Of a stretch of 64,000 nt of DNA, positions 16,331 through 25,031 are shown piece after piece. The position numbers and the translations under genes were made by a program. The DNA lies in the NCBI GenBank assembly GCA_020073305.1, contig JAIQFK010000023.1:44780-108779 (forward strand). Direction: 5' to 3'. Within the stretch, counting starts at the first letter, position 1. Each line of letters begins with the position of its first letter. Source of the DNA: Terriglobia bacterium. Lineage in GTDB: Bacteria > Acidobacteriota > Terriglobia > Bryobacterales > Bryobacteraceae. Under the pieces are notes generated by a model. It was given only the letters and a program-made list of their open reading frames with translations. It had not been told where the DNA came from and ran no database searches.

Positions 16331-18070
16331 ATGCGGCTCGCCTTAGTCGCACTGTTTTGTGCGTTGGCGCCGGGACAGACCGGCCCCAACGTCGTTACGC
16401 AACGCGTAGACAGCCAGAGGAGTGGGGTGAACGTGCTGGAGAAGGAATTGAACCAGCAATCTGTGAAGTCTCGCTTCGGCAAACTATGGACACTGTTTTC
16501 CGATGCCAAGATCATGGCCCAGCCGCTGTATGTCTCCAACATGAAGAGCGGCACGTGTCCGAGTGGTTGCAATACCATCATCTTCTGCTCGATGAAAGGC
16601 ACTGTCTACGCTTACAAGGCGGATCAGAAGCCAACCACGATCAACGACACACTGGTGTGGGCAAGATATCTCGGCGATCCACGTCCCGGCGGCGGAGATA
16701 TCGATGCTTGGGCCACCGACGATCCCTGGTGGGGCATTCTCGGAACTCCCGCAATCGACCTTGCCAACAATCTGCTCTACGTTGTCGCGTGGAACCCGGA
16801 CCAAAACTACCGGCTCTATGCGCTCAGTCTCCTCAATGGCCAGGTGGCAAAGGGTCCGGTGGTGGTGCAAGGATCGGCCGGCGGTGAGTCTTTTGTGCTG
16901 AGCACGCCCAACTGGAAGCAGCAGCGCAAGCAGCGTGCCGGTTTACTGTTGGACCATGGCACGCTATGGGTTGCGTTCGGCGGAGACAATCCGCGCGTGC
17001 AGTCGGGTTGGTTGTTCGTTTATGACGCCGCCACACTCAACCGCAAAGCGGTGTGGAGTCCCACACCCGGTACGAACAATGGCGGCATCTGGATGTCGGG
17101 GAACGGTCCGCTGGCCGATGACGTTGGAGACGTTTATTTGATGACGGGCAACGGCGAGTTCAATCCATCGAGTCAACGGTTCGGAGATAGCCTCGTCAAG
17201 CTGAGTCTGAGCACCTCCGGCGGGACCACAACTGTGAACGTGGCAGACTCGTTCACGCCATGTAACCAGTCATTTCTCAACGCACCCAACCAGGACTTGG
17301 ATTTGGGCTCCTCCTCTCCCATTTTCTTACCGGGCAATCTGATCGCAGGTGGTGGCAAGGACGGAATCATCTACGTGATGAACCGCGGCAAGCTTGGAGG
17401 TTTTCAGCCTGGGGCACCCGCGAATCCGCCGCAATTGCCTGTTTGCAGCGATACGCCCCTCGTCCTGCAGCGCGTCAATGCAACGGAGGGCCATATCCAT
17501 GGCGCACCTGTTTTCTGGCAGGGTCCGAATGGCGCCGTCTGGGTATATGTGATGGGCGAGGGCGACAACTTGAAAGCATTCCCCTTCAAAAACGGGAGAT
17601 TTCTGACGGGCGCGGCCGACGTGAAGAAGAGTGCTTGGCGGCCTCCCCACCCTGCTCCAGCAACTTGCGCGGGAACCCCCGACAACTGGATGCCCGGTGG
17701 AATCCTCAGCGTTTCCAGCGACGCCAACCGGCAGGGCAGCGGCATCGTTTGGGCACTTGTTCCCGCCAACGGCGATGCCAACAGCTATCGCGGCGTAAAG
17801 GGCATGTTGATGGCGCTGAATGCCGAAAACGTTGGCCACGAACTCTGGCGTAGCCAGGGTACTGACTCGGCAGTTGACACTCCCGATAGCTTCGGCCTTC
17901 TCTCCCGCTTCTGCCCCCCCACCGTGGCCCACGGCAAAGTATTCGTTGCGACGGCCGGTGACAAGGAACCACTCAAACGCTACGGCGGCTTCGGCCAGCC
18001 ACCGCCTTGCGGTCCGCGGCCGACACAATTCCCGCAGAACTTTGGGCTGGTCGTGTACGGTCTGAGGTAA
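16331..18070 (+). CDS. Secreted PQQ-type beta-propeller protein
   Basis: A 579-residue exported protein. The start at 16331 is set by AAAGGAG seven bases upstream and by a signal peptide (MRLALVALFCALAPGQ). The mature part is built of repeated strand units of the PQQ/quinoprotein propeller type: TIIFCSMKGTVYAYKAD, GTPAIDLANNLLYVVAW, SSSPIFLPGNLIAGGGKDG and IIYVMNRGKLGG. No PQQ-ligand set, cytochrome motif or membrane anchor is visible, so I call the fold, not an enzyme activity. Similar proteins are numerous in Acidobacteriota. It stands alone between degraded genes and repeats. Confidence 0.7.
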   Translation: MRLALVALFCALAPGQTGPNVVTQRVDSQRSGVNVLEKELNQQSVKSRFGKLWTLFSDAKIMAQPLYVSNMKSGTCPSGCNTIIFCSMKGTVYAYKADQKPTTINDTLVWARYLGDPRPGGGDIDAWATDDPWWGILGTPAIDLANNLLYVVAWNPDQNYRLYALSLLNGQVAKGPVVVQGSAGGESFVLSTPNWKQQRKQRAGLLLDHGTLWVAFGGDNPRVQSGWLFVYDAATLNRKAVWSPTPGTNNGGIWMSGNGPLADDVGDVYLMTGNGEFNPSSQRFGDSLVKLSLSTSGGTTTVNVADSFTPCNQSFLNAPNQDLDLGSSSPIFLPGNLIAGGGKDGIIYVMNRGKLGGFQPGAPANPPQLPVCSDTPLVLQRVNATEGHIHGAPVFWQGPNGAVWVYVMGEGDNLKAFPFKNGRFLTGAADVKKSAWRPPHPAPATCAGTPDNWMPGGILSVSSDANRQGSGIVWALVPANGDANSYRGVKGMLMALNAENVGHELWRSQGTDSAVDTPDSFGLLSRFCPPTVAHGKVFVATAGDKEPLKRYGGFGQPPPCGPRPTQFPQNFGLVVYGLR

Positions 18071-18174
18071 CTGGGCACCAACGCTGCAGTTGCTTATCGC
18101 GTATAAGGGCATTGGACGGCTCACCAGCGGTCCAACCTCCATTTCCCCTCGGTGCTTCAAAAACCGCGCCGAGC

Positions 18175-18199
18175 AACCGCTTCCTCGCGGTCGCGGCTC
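18175..18199 (-). repeat. REP-like repeat copy 1 (inverted)
   Basis: On the minus strand the unit starts GAGCCGCGACCG and ends GGAAGCGGTT. It faces copy 2 at 18233, so the two could form a large hairpin in a transcript. The same unit recurs at 26368, also intergenic. Confidence 0.6.
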
Positions 18200-18232
18200 G
18201 GTAAGCACCTGACGGCGCAGAGAGCGCACTCT

Positions 18233-18257
18233 GAGCCGCGACCGTCAGGGAGTGGTT
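18233..18257 (+). repeat. REP-like repeat copy 2
   Basis: GAGCCGCGACCG, then TCAGGGAGTGGTT. It is head-to-head with copy 1 and is followed by a T-rich stretch (18264-18271), so the pair may also act as the terminator of the beta-propeller gene. Confidence 0.6.
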
Positions 18258-18282
18258 TTCGCCCTTTTTTCAACAGCCTCTA

Positions 18283-18369
18283 AGCGTCCAGTGCGATCTT
18301 TCCCTGATCAGTTCCGCCAATCGTCTTCATCTCGAACTTCATCGTGGAACCTTCGATGGTCGCGATGCT
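18283..18369 (-). pseudogene. Internal fragment of a paralogue of the gene at 19929
   Basis: The minus-strand translation reads STMKFEMKTIGG followed by TDQGKIALD, matching STMKFEMTAIGGTYQGKI in the secreted protein encoded at 19929-20636. DNA identity is high and continuous for roughly 80 bases, then stops on both sides. It has no start or stop. It is the trace of a second copy that was deleted, now wedged between the REP pair and the FKBP gene. Confidence 0.75.
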
Positions 18370-18380
18370 AACCTGGGCCC

Positions 18381-18839
18381 ATGCGCCTTCTGTTGCTGCT
18401 TCTTTCGTTTGTCCTCCTTTCGTGCTCCTCTTCCGGACCAGCGGTTATGGATTCGGCGGGGTCCAAAGCCTATCTTGAGAAAGCCGCCGCGGTACCGGGC
18501 GCCATCCGAACCTCGAGCGGTCTCGTCTATCGCGAATTGAAAGCCGGCACGGGGGCTTCCCCCAAGGCCACCGATGTGGTGAAGGTCCACTACCGCGGAA
18601 CTTTAGTGGATGGGGCGGAGTTTGACAGCTCCTATAAGCGAAATGAGCCGACGACATTTCCTCTCAATCAAGTCATCCCGTGCTGGACCGAAGGCGTGCA
18701 GAAGATGAAGATAGGTGGTAAGTCACAGTTGGTATGCCCTTCCAGCATCGCCTATGGCGATCGCGGAGCCCCTCCTGATATCCCTGGCGGCGCAACGCTC
18801 ATCTTTGAGATCGAATTGCTGGAAATTGCGGGCTCTTGA
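18381..18839 (+). CDS. FKBP-type peptidyl-prolyl isomerase lipoprotein
   Basis: A 152-residue lipoprotein with a single FKBP domain. The signal peptide ends in the lipobox LLSC, with the lipidated cysteine at residue 15. The isomerase domain runs from about 45 to the end: VKVHYRGTLVDGAEFDSSY, then VQKMKIGGKSQLVCP, AYGDRGAPPDIPGGATLIF and EIELLEI, which carry the usual active-site aromatic and Asp residues. It probably helps fold envelope proteins. It converges with the formamidase-like gene, with only nine bases between their stops. Confidence 0.88.
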   Translation: MRLLLLLLSFVLLSCSSSGPAVMDSAGSKAYLEKAAAVPGAIRTSSGLVYRELKAGTGASPKATDVVKVHYRGTLVDGAEFDSSYKRNEPTTFPLNQVIPCWTEGVQKMKIGGKSQLVCPSSIAYGDRGAPPDIPGGATLIFEIELLEIAGS

Positions 18840-18848
18840 TTGCCCGGC

Positions 18849-19871
18849 CTACGGGGCCGTAACGAAAATCGACTTTGGCAGCGTCGCGTGCACGCCTTTT
18901 ACGCCATCGACAACTTCCGTGACGTGCAAATCAACAGCGGCGCTCGTGAGCATATAGGCATCATCCCGGGAAAGACCACGCGCTGTCACCAGGTAGTCAA
19001 TCATTTCCCTGGTGGCGCGGCGGGCCGCTTCGTCCAGGCTTTCATGAAGCCCCATCGTGATGAAGTGTGTAGGGGTCTCGGCGCGCGGCCAGCGCAGCTT
19101 CATGTCCTTTCGCACCGTGAGCCGGAATACTCCCGTCAAGTTGGTTTCGATCGCGGTCACGCACACTTCGCCATCCCCCTGGGCCGCATGTCCATCGCCC
19201 ACTGCAAACAGCGCCCCGCGAGCGTGCACGGGAATGTACAGTTTCGTTCCGGCCACCAGCCATCTGTTGTCCATGTTGCCGGCGTTGTAGGACGGGGGAC
19301 CGCTGTCCAGGCGGCCCTCGGGAGGAGCCACGCCCAGGTTCCCAAAAAACGGGTGAACCGGGATGCGGATTCCCGGCGCGAATTCGGCCACATTATTCCG
19401 CTGGTCCAAAGGCACCAGCTTCTCTCTCAGATATGGAAACTCCTCTGGGAGTGCGCCGGCGCTTGGCGCGATCATCATCCAGCCGTAGGGAGAGCGCAGG
19501 CGGATGTCCATAATCTCCACCTCGAGCACGTCGCCGGGCATCGCGCCTTCTATAGCTACGGGGCCGGTGAGAAAATGCGGTCCCGGGCCTTTGTCCTTTA
19601 CTTCGGCGTACATTTGCTTCATCTCCCGAATGGGCCCGTCGGGGGCCGCGCCGAGCCGTTCCAGCATCTCGGGAACGCCGCATATGGTGTCCATAGTGAC
19701 GACCTCACCGGACTTCACCGTGAGCACTGGCTTGACATCTGCGGCGAAATGACCCCATTCCACGGTAGAGGGCGTAACACGAACCACGTGCTGCCCCTGT
19801 GACGGGAAAATCAGTGTAGTCCCCAGTACCAAGATGGAAACTGGAACGCGATAGTGATGACGGCGATTCAT
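18849..19871 (-). CDS. Secreted acetamidase/formamidase-family protein
   Basis: A 340-residue protein of the acetamidase/formamidase (FmdA) family, which hydrolyses short amides to ammonia and acid. The family core is clear: GPHFLTGPVAIEGAMPGDVL, EIMDIRL, NMDNRWLVAGTKLYIPVH and FAVGDGHAAQGDGEVCVTA. The ATG at 19871 follows AGGGG and opens a signal peptide (VPVSILVLGTTLIFPSQG), so the enzyme is exported, as is usual for the Acidobacteriota members. The ATG at 19901 would add ten residues. Substrate unknown. Confidence 0.85.
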   Translation of the reverse strand: MNRRHHYRVPVSILVLGTTLIFPSQGQHVVRVTPSTVEWGHFAADVKPVLTVKSGEVVTMDTICGVPEMLERLGAAPDGPIREMKQMYAEVKDKGPGPHFLTGPVAIEGAMPGDVLEVEIMDIRLRSPYGWMMIAPSAGALPEEFPYLREKLVPLDQRNNVAEFAPGIRIPVHPFFGNLGVAPPEGRLDSGPPSYNAGNMDNRWLVAGTKLYIPVHARGALFAVGDGHAAQGDGEVCVTAIETNLTGVFRLTVRKDMKLRWPRAETPTHFITMGLHESLDEAARRATREMIDYLVTARGLSRDDAYMLTSAAVDLHVTEVVDGVKGVHATLPKSIFVTAP

Positions 19872-19928
19872 AGGGTCCCCTATCCTGGAAGCACTATACA
19901 TCGAACCGCCGGAGCACGTTGCCAGACC

Positions 19929-20636
19929 TCACAACAGGCGGACGTTGAACTGGGCCACCGCGCCCCTGGAATCGAAAGCCAGCGTCACTTCGATGGCGCT
20001 GCCGGCTTTGTCGAACTTCGCCAGGCGCCGGTAAACCCGCAGTGCACCCTCCGGCTTCACGCTCTCGTCAGACACTTTGCTCTCCACGCCCATTTGCTGC
20101 AGCACTTGCCCGCGGAGCTCATGGAAATTGGCCTCGGTGCCCAGGGCCTGATGCATTACCGGACTCAGCTTCTCCCAGAGTTCGGGAATCTTGCCCTCAT
20201 AGAACCACCGCGTGTAGGTCCGTCCGTTCTCGAGCGTCTGCTGCTCATCGAAGAGTTTCCATGTGTTGCCCGGGTCCTCGCCCCTAAGCCAGGTGAGCGG
20301 CCAGATCGCGTGGTCTTGTGACCATGAGCCAACAATGCGTGAGCCGTCCGCCGCGATCTTTCCCTGATAGGTTCCTCCAATCGCCGTCATCTCGAACTTC
20401 ATCGTGGAACTTTCGACGGCGATCGAGTCCACCGGCAGGTCCATACCTCCCTCGTCCATGCTGTCGACGGTGGCTCTGATCCCGCCAGAGCCGGTCCGCA
20501 CAATGTGCAGCGCCAGCCGCAAGGGTGCGTCGTCTTCGATTTCGATCGACCCGTGCCATTCCCCTGCGATATCTTGCGCGGCCGCGAGTCCGGGGCCAAC
20601 GAGTGCGACCGCCAAAAGCAGATTGAAAGTTCTCAT
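19929..20636 (-). CDS. Secreted two-domain hypothetical protein
   Basis: A 235-residue exported protein. Residues 1-20 are a signal peptide. The first half (IAGEWHGSIEIEDDAPLRL, then GTYQGKIAADGSRIVGSW) is a small beta-rich module that in Acidobacteriota often precedes serine hydrolases. The second half (about 125-235) is a helix-rich then strand-rich segment like DUF3887, often fused to the same hydrolases. Here the hydrolase itself is missing, so the protein looks like the two accessory domains alone. A broken copy of the first module is at 18283-18369. Function unknown. It is divergent from the ROK gene. Confidence 0.65.
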   Translation of the reverse strand: MRTFNLLLAVALVGPGLAAAQDIAGEWHGSIEIEDDAPLRLALHIVRTGSGGIRATVDSMDEGGMDLPVDSIAVESSTMKFEMTAIGGTYQGKIAADGSRIVGSWSQDHAIWPLTWLRGEDPGNTWKLFDEQQTLENGRTYTRWFYEGKIPELWEKLSPVMHQALGTEANFHELRGQVLQQMGVESKVSDESVKPEGALRVYRRLAKFDKAGSAIEVTLAFDSRGAVAQFNVRLL

Positions 20637-20753
20637 GGGAGATGTCTGACTTCGCTGACATTATCCGACAACTGCGGTCGAGCCAAAATGATTTCAATGC
20701 AGAGCGAAACAATTTGCGAGAATCAAAGCAAAGGTCGATAGGGCCAGGGCCGG

Positions 20754-21965
20754 ATGAGAAGCCTCGAAGAGTCCTTGTTTTGGGAGATTTTTTACCGGCA
20801 TCAGGCCGTGCGCTCAGAGCTGGCGCGCCTGTTTGACGTCAGTGCGGCGACGATGTCCCGGTCCACCGCCGTGCTCCTTGCCAAGCATTTGGTCGTCGAA
20901 TCGGGCGGCACCAGCTCTTCTCGAGGGCGCCGGCCCGCTCTGTTGCAGGTGAATCCCGCACTGGCCTATGTTGCCGGTATTGAAATCGATCGTGACCGGG
21001 TCACCGCGGTGATCACCGACATGACTGGCAATCTGCTTGGCCGCAGCGGGGTGGCCGCTACCGCGAGCAACCCTGTTCGCAAGACGCTCAAGGACTGCCG
21101 GGAAGCCGTGCGTGCCGCCTTCGCCGATGCCGGGCGGGTCCCGGGACAACTGGCGCGCATCGGCGTCGGGCACACCGGAATGCTGGACGTCGAGAACGGC
21201 CTGTGTCTGGATTGGGAAGGGGCTCCCCACTGGCGGCGCGTGAATCTGAGGGGCGCGTTGCGGGAAACCTTCGATATGGAAATTACCTTGGACGATCGCG
21301 CCCGCGCCGTCGCCCTGGCCCAGCACCTGCTATGGCCGGAATATCGCCGCCACCGCTCCGCCATCTACGTCCAGATCGGCACCGGCATCGGTGCGGGGAT
21401 CTTCGTGAACGGCCGCATGGTGCGCGGCGCGACGCTGGCCGGCGGCGAAATCGGACACATCGTCATTGACCGCAACGGCCCCCTGTGCGCCTGCGGAAAG
21501 CGCGGGTGCGTGGAAGCGTTCGCGTCCCTGGGCGCCACCATTGCGCGAGTACGCCAGGCGCTTGAAAAGGGGGCGAAGACGTCGCTGCGGACCCAGGTAA
21601 AGTCGCCCTCCCAGCTTACCGTCGAGATGATCGTCTCGGCGGCACGCCAAGGTGACCCTCTGGCAGCGACAGCGCTGTCCGAGGCCGGTGACGCATTGGG
21701 CTTCGGCGTGGCCAACGCCGTACAACTCCTCAATCCGTCCCTGGTCGTGCTGGCCGGCAAGTTCGCCAATGCCGCCAGCGATTTTTTGCTCGAGGCCGTG
21801 ACCCGCGCCATCCATTCCCAGTGCTTTGAGACGATGTCGCGCGGCCTGGAGGTCCGGGTAGCCCCATTCCGCAAGGATGCCGGGCCCGTGGGCTGCGCCT
21901 TGCTGGCATCCCTCGACGTGGGCGCGGCGCTCGTCCAGAAAGCCCTCTTCGTACCGCCTTCTTAA
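20754..21965 (+). CDS. ROK-family transcriptional regulator
   Basis: A 403-residue sugar-responsive repressor of the NagC/XylR type. An N-terminal winged helix-turn-helix (about 17-48, with RSELARLFDVSAATMSR) is followed by an ASKHA kinase-like domain with IGTGIGAGIFVNG and GGEIGHIVID. The zinc/ROK signature is CACGKRGCVEAFAS. It precedes a GH28 enzyme, an aminotransferase and an MFS transporter on the same strand, 60 bases before the GH28 start, and is the likely local repressor. A TTTGC and GCAAA pair with ten bases between lies at about 20716-20735, just upstream of its start, and is a possible operator. Confidence 0.87.
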   Translation: MRSLEESLFWEIFYRHQAVRSELARLFDVSAATMSRSTAVLLAKHLVVESGGTSSSRGRRPALLQVNPALAYVAGIEIDRDRVTAVITDMTGNLLGRSGVAATASNPVRKTLKDCREAVRAAFADAGRVPGQLARIGVGHTGMLDVENGLCLDWEGAPHWRRVNLRGALRETFDMEITLDDRARAVALAQHLLWPEYRRHRSAIYVQIGTGIGAGIFVNGRMVRGATLAGGEIGHIVIDRNGPLCACGKRGCVEAFASLGATIARVRQALEKGAKTSLRTQVKSPSQLTVEMIVSAARQGDPLAATALSEAGDALGFGVANAVQLLNPSLVVLAGKFANAASDFLLEAVTRAIHSQCFETMSRGLEVRVAPFRKDAGPVGCALLASLDVGAALVQKALFVPPS

Positions 21966-22025
21966 TTTCAAGCTGCAACGAATTTCCACTGCCCCGCTTG
22001 ATAATCAGGGGTAAGCAGCCGTCTA

Positions 22026-23735
22026 ATGAGTGGTCGTGCATCCAAACACGTCCGGAGTCGGACTGTGAAAATTCCCCGGTCCTGCCACGAGCGCCAACGC
22101 GCCTGCGCCGCAGCCGGAGCCACCTGTCTGGCCATGCTCTGTCTGCCTCTTTTGATGGCGTCGAGCCCGCTGGACGTTCGCGACTTCGGCGCCAAAGGGG
22201 ACGGTGCAACCAAGGACACAAAGGCCATTCAGGCGGCCATCGACAAAGCCTCGTCGTCTGGCGGAGGAACGGTAGTCCTTCCGCCCGGAAAGTATGTCAG
22301 CGGGACCATTCACCTTCGCAGCAATCTGACCTTGCAGATCGATCAGGGTGCCGTGTTGATGTTCAGTCCGGATGACGAGGACTTTGATCCGTACGAGGCA
22401 CTGCCGTATCACATCGCCGCCCCGCCGCAGAAGACCGAATCGCAGGTGAGTTTCGTAAGCCGCATTCTTCCCGAGCGCCGCAGACTCTCCGCGCCTCCCG
22501 CGTACGATGACACCGAGACGACCTATTTCCACTATTCGCTGCTGTCGGGCGACGGCGTGCACAATGTCGCCATTCAAGGAACAGGCGCCATTGAAAGCAA
22601 CCGGAAACGCCGCGGCGGACCCAAGCCAATCGGCATCAAGAATTCCGAGTGGATCTCGGTCCGCGGCATCACTATTCGCAACGCGCCAAACTACAACATC
22701 AGCTTCGCCGGCACCGACCATATCGAAGTGGAAGGAGTGACACTGATCAACGGCTTCGCGGATGGCGTGGACTTCGACGGCTGCCGCTACGTGCGGGCCA
22801 CCAACAGCTACATTGACGTCTGGGACGATGCGGTCTGTCCGAAAGCCAGTTGGGCGCTCGGCAAGCTGCGGGCCACCGAACACCTGGTAGTGGCGAACTG
22901 CGTCCTGCGGACTTCGTGCAACCATTTCAAGTTCGGAACCGAAAGCGCGGGCGACCTGAAGGACGTCGCTGTCACCAATTGCGTGATGCTGAAGCGGGAC
23001 GCGGGCCGGAAAGCGCTCGGTGGCATCGCGCTTGAATCCGTCGATGGCGCCAACATCGATGGCGTCGTGATTTCCAACATTTCCATGGAAGACGTGATCT
23101 CGCCCATCTTCATCCGGCTTGGAGCACGCGGCCGGGGCATGGACAAGCCTGCCCCCGGTTCCATCCGGAATGTCTCGATCCAGAACGTCATCGCGAGACG
23201 CGCCATGCTGGCCAGCACGATTACCGGAATCGAAGCCGGCCGCGTTCAGAACGTAACCATAGACGGCTTCAATGTCACGGCCATGGGCGGAGTTGCGGCG
23301 CGTGACCTCAACGTTCCGGAGGTCCCGGCAAAGTATCCCGATCCGGACATATTCGGCGAGCTTCCGGCTCTGGCTTTGTACGGGCGGCATGTGGACGGAC
23401 TCATGCTGAGAAACTTCAACGTTCACTCGGAGGAGCCGGACGGACGCCCAGCCGTCATTCTCGACGATGTCGCGCGCCTCGAGGTCACCGGATTCGACTC
23501 GACGAATATCCCGCCTCATCAGCCCATACTGCTCTTCCAAAACGTCGTTGGAGCTTTGCTCTATGGCAACCGCGCTCCGTCAGCGGATGTTTTCCTCAGC
23601 GTTCGAGGCGCGAAGAGTAACGGCGTTTCGTTGCGCGGCAACGACCTCCGGCATGCGCGGCAAGCCACCCAACAGAGTTCCGATGTGCCTCCGGAAGCGA
23701 TCTCGATCGAGGCGGAGGGCGGTTCCTCCCGTTGA
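22026..23735 (+). CDS. Secreted GH28 (polygalacturonase-like) protein
   Basis: A 569-residue right-handed beta-helix protein of the glycoside hydrolase 28 / pectate-lyase-like group. A signal peptide (residues 25-46, CLAMLCLPLLMA) precedes DVRDFGAKGDGATKDTKAI, the standard GH28 N-terminus. Residues at the GH28 catalytic region are ADGVDFDGC and DVWDDAVCPK, keeping the central Asp pair; the usual HG motif is replaced by CNHFKFGTES and no RIK is visible. The substrate may therefore differ from plain polygalacturonan. It is followed directly by the aminotransferase gene, whose ATG begins one base after the stop. Confidence 0.8.
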   Translation: MSGRASKHVRSRTVKIPRSCHERQRACAAAGATCLAMLCLPLLMASSPLDVRDFGAKGDGATKDTKAIQAAIDKASSSGGGTVVLPPGKYVSGTIHLRSNLTLQIDQGAVLMFSPDDEDFDPYEALPYHIAAPPQKTESQVSFVSRILPERRRLSAPPAYDDTETTYFHYSLLSGDGVHNVAIQGTGAIESNRKRRGGPKPIGIKNSEWISVRGITIRNAPNYNISFAGTDHIEVEGVTLINGFADGVDFDGCRYVRATNSYIDVWDDAVCPKASWALGKLRATEHLVVANCVLRTSCNHFKFGTESAGDLKDVAVTNCVMLKRDAGRKALGGIALESVDGANIDGVVISNISMEDVISPIFIRLGARGRGMDKPAPGSIRNVSIQNVIARRAMLASTITGIEAGRVQNVTIDGFNVTAMGGVAARDLNVPEVPAKYPDPDIFGELPALALYGRHVDGLMLRNFNVHSEEPDGRPAVILDDVARLEVTGFDSTNIPPHQPILLFQNVVGALLYGNRAPSADVFLSVRGAKSNGVSLRGNDLRHARQATQQSSDVPPEAISIEAEGGSSR

Positions 23736-25031
23736 ATGCCCATGTCAGGAGTCAACGTGAAATTCGACATTACCCAAAGGCTGGCCATCGACGGCGGTGA
23801 ACCCGCCGTCCGCACGCCCATTCCGCCTCGCAAGCGGCACGGCGACATGGAGAAGCGCTACCTCAACGAGGTCATCGACTCCGATACGCTGTTCTTTTAT
23901 CTCGGCACGAAAGTCCACGAGTTCGAGCACCGGTTCGCCGCGCTCTACGGAAAGAAACATTGTGTGGCCTGTTCGAGCGGCACAGCCGCCGTGCACATGG
24001 CGATCGCCTGCTTCGAGCTTCCGCCGGGAAGCGAGGTCATCACTTCCGCCATTACCGACATGGGTTCGCTCACGGGCATTCTGTATCAGGGGCTGGTGCC
24101 GGTATTCGCTGACGTGGAGCCCGACACCCTGAACATGGACCCCGCATCGGTCCGCGCGGCGATTACTCCCCGGACCAGAGCAATCCTGGTGGTGCACCAC
24201 GCGGGCCTGGCCGCCGACCTGAATGCGATTCTCGCCATCGGCCGCGAGCACGGTATTCCCGTGATCGAGGACTGTGCCCAAGCCTGCGGGTGTGAGTACC
24301 AGGGCGAGCGGGTCGGGAGCCGTAGTCCGATTGCTACGTTTTCTCTGAACCATTTCAAGCACATCACCGCGGGCTCGGGTGGCATGATTCTCACCGATGA
24401 CGAGCATCTGCGTTACATCGCGTCGTTGTTCCTGGACAAGTGCTATCAGCGGGAAGAGAGCATCCGCAATCCTTTCTTCCTCGCGCCCAACTACCAGATG
24501 ACCGAGATGCAGGGAGCCGTGGCCCTGGCGCAACTGGAACGCCTGGGTGAGTTCACCGAACGCCGCCGCCAGCTCGGCACCCGGTTGTCCGCCCAACTGG
24601 CGGAAGTCGAAGGGATCACCGTGCAGCGCATTCAGCCAGGCTCGAAGCATTCTTACTTCCTCTACCTCTTCCAACTCGATCTGGAACGCCTGGGATGCGC
24701 GGCCGAGGAGTTTGCCGAGGCTCTCCGGCGCGAGGGCGTCAGCGCTAGGGCCCATTTGATTACCGGCGGCCGGCCGGTTTATCTTTACGATATTTTTCAG
24801 CAGCGTTCCGCATTCCCTTCCTCTCATTACCCGTTTGAGTCGAGTGACCTGAACACAAACCGTTCCTACCCGCGCGGAATGTGTCCCGTCGCAGAAGACG
24901 CCTTCAATCGCTGGATGACTCTGGAATTGCTGGAAAACTACACGGAGCAGAATGTGGACGAGATGGCATTCGCGGTAGCTAAAGTTGCGTATCACTTCGC
25001 GAAACGGCCGGTCGCGTCACACACACAGTGA
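23736..25031 (+). CDS. DegT/DnrJ/EryC1-family PLP aminotransferase
   Basis: A 431-residue sugar aminotransferase of the DegT family. The fold-type I core is clear: ALYGKKHCVACSSGTAAVH binds the cofactor phosphate, VIEDCAQACGCEYQGERVGS is the Asp/Gln region, and the PLP lysine is the Lys of NHFKHITAGSGGM. These enzymes aminate keto-sugars for polysaccharides or antibiotics; their presence next to a pectin-type hydrolase and a hexuronate-type transporter is odd and suggests an amino-sugar step. The start is the ATG next to the GH28 stop; a second ATG is at 23742. Its stop overlaps the MFS start (GTGA). Confidence 0.87.
   Translation: MPMSGVNVKFDITQRLAIDGGEPAVRTPIPPRKRHGDMEKRYLNEVIDSDTLFFYLGTKVHEFEHRFAALYGKKHCVACSSGTAAVHMAIACFELPPGSEVITSAITDMGSLTGILYQGLVPVFADVEPDTLNMDPASVRAAITPRTRAILVVHHAGLAADLNAILAIGREHGIPVIEDCAQACGCEYQGERVGSRSPIATFSLNHFKHITAGSGGMILTDDEHLRYIASLFLDKCYQREESIRNPFFLAPNYQMTEMQGAVALAQLERLGEFTERRRQLGTRLSAQLAEVEGITVQRIQPGSKHSYFLYLFQLDLERLGCAAEEFAEALRREGVSARAHLITGGRPVYLYDIFQQRSAFPSSHYPFESSDLNTNRSYPRGMCPVAEDAFNRWMTLELLENYTEQNVDEMAFAVAKVAYHFAKRPVASHTQ

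Noticed and set aside
22023..23540. 505-codon open frame antisense to the GH28 gene
   Set aside because: GC-rich codon use keeps the opposite strand open; the translation has no motif and the plus strand is clearly coding.
23745..24995. 416-codon open frame antisense to the aminotransferase
   Set aside because: It mirrors a gene with full catalytic motifs and has no start signal or family similarity.
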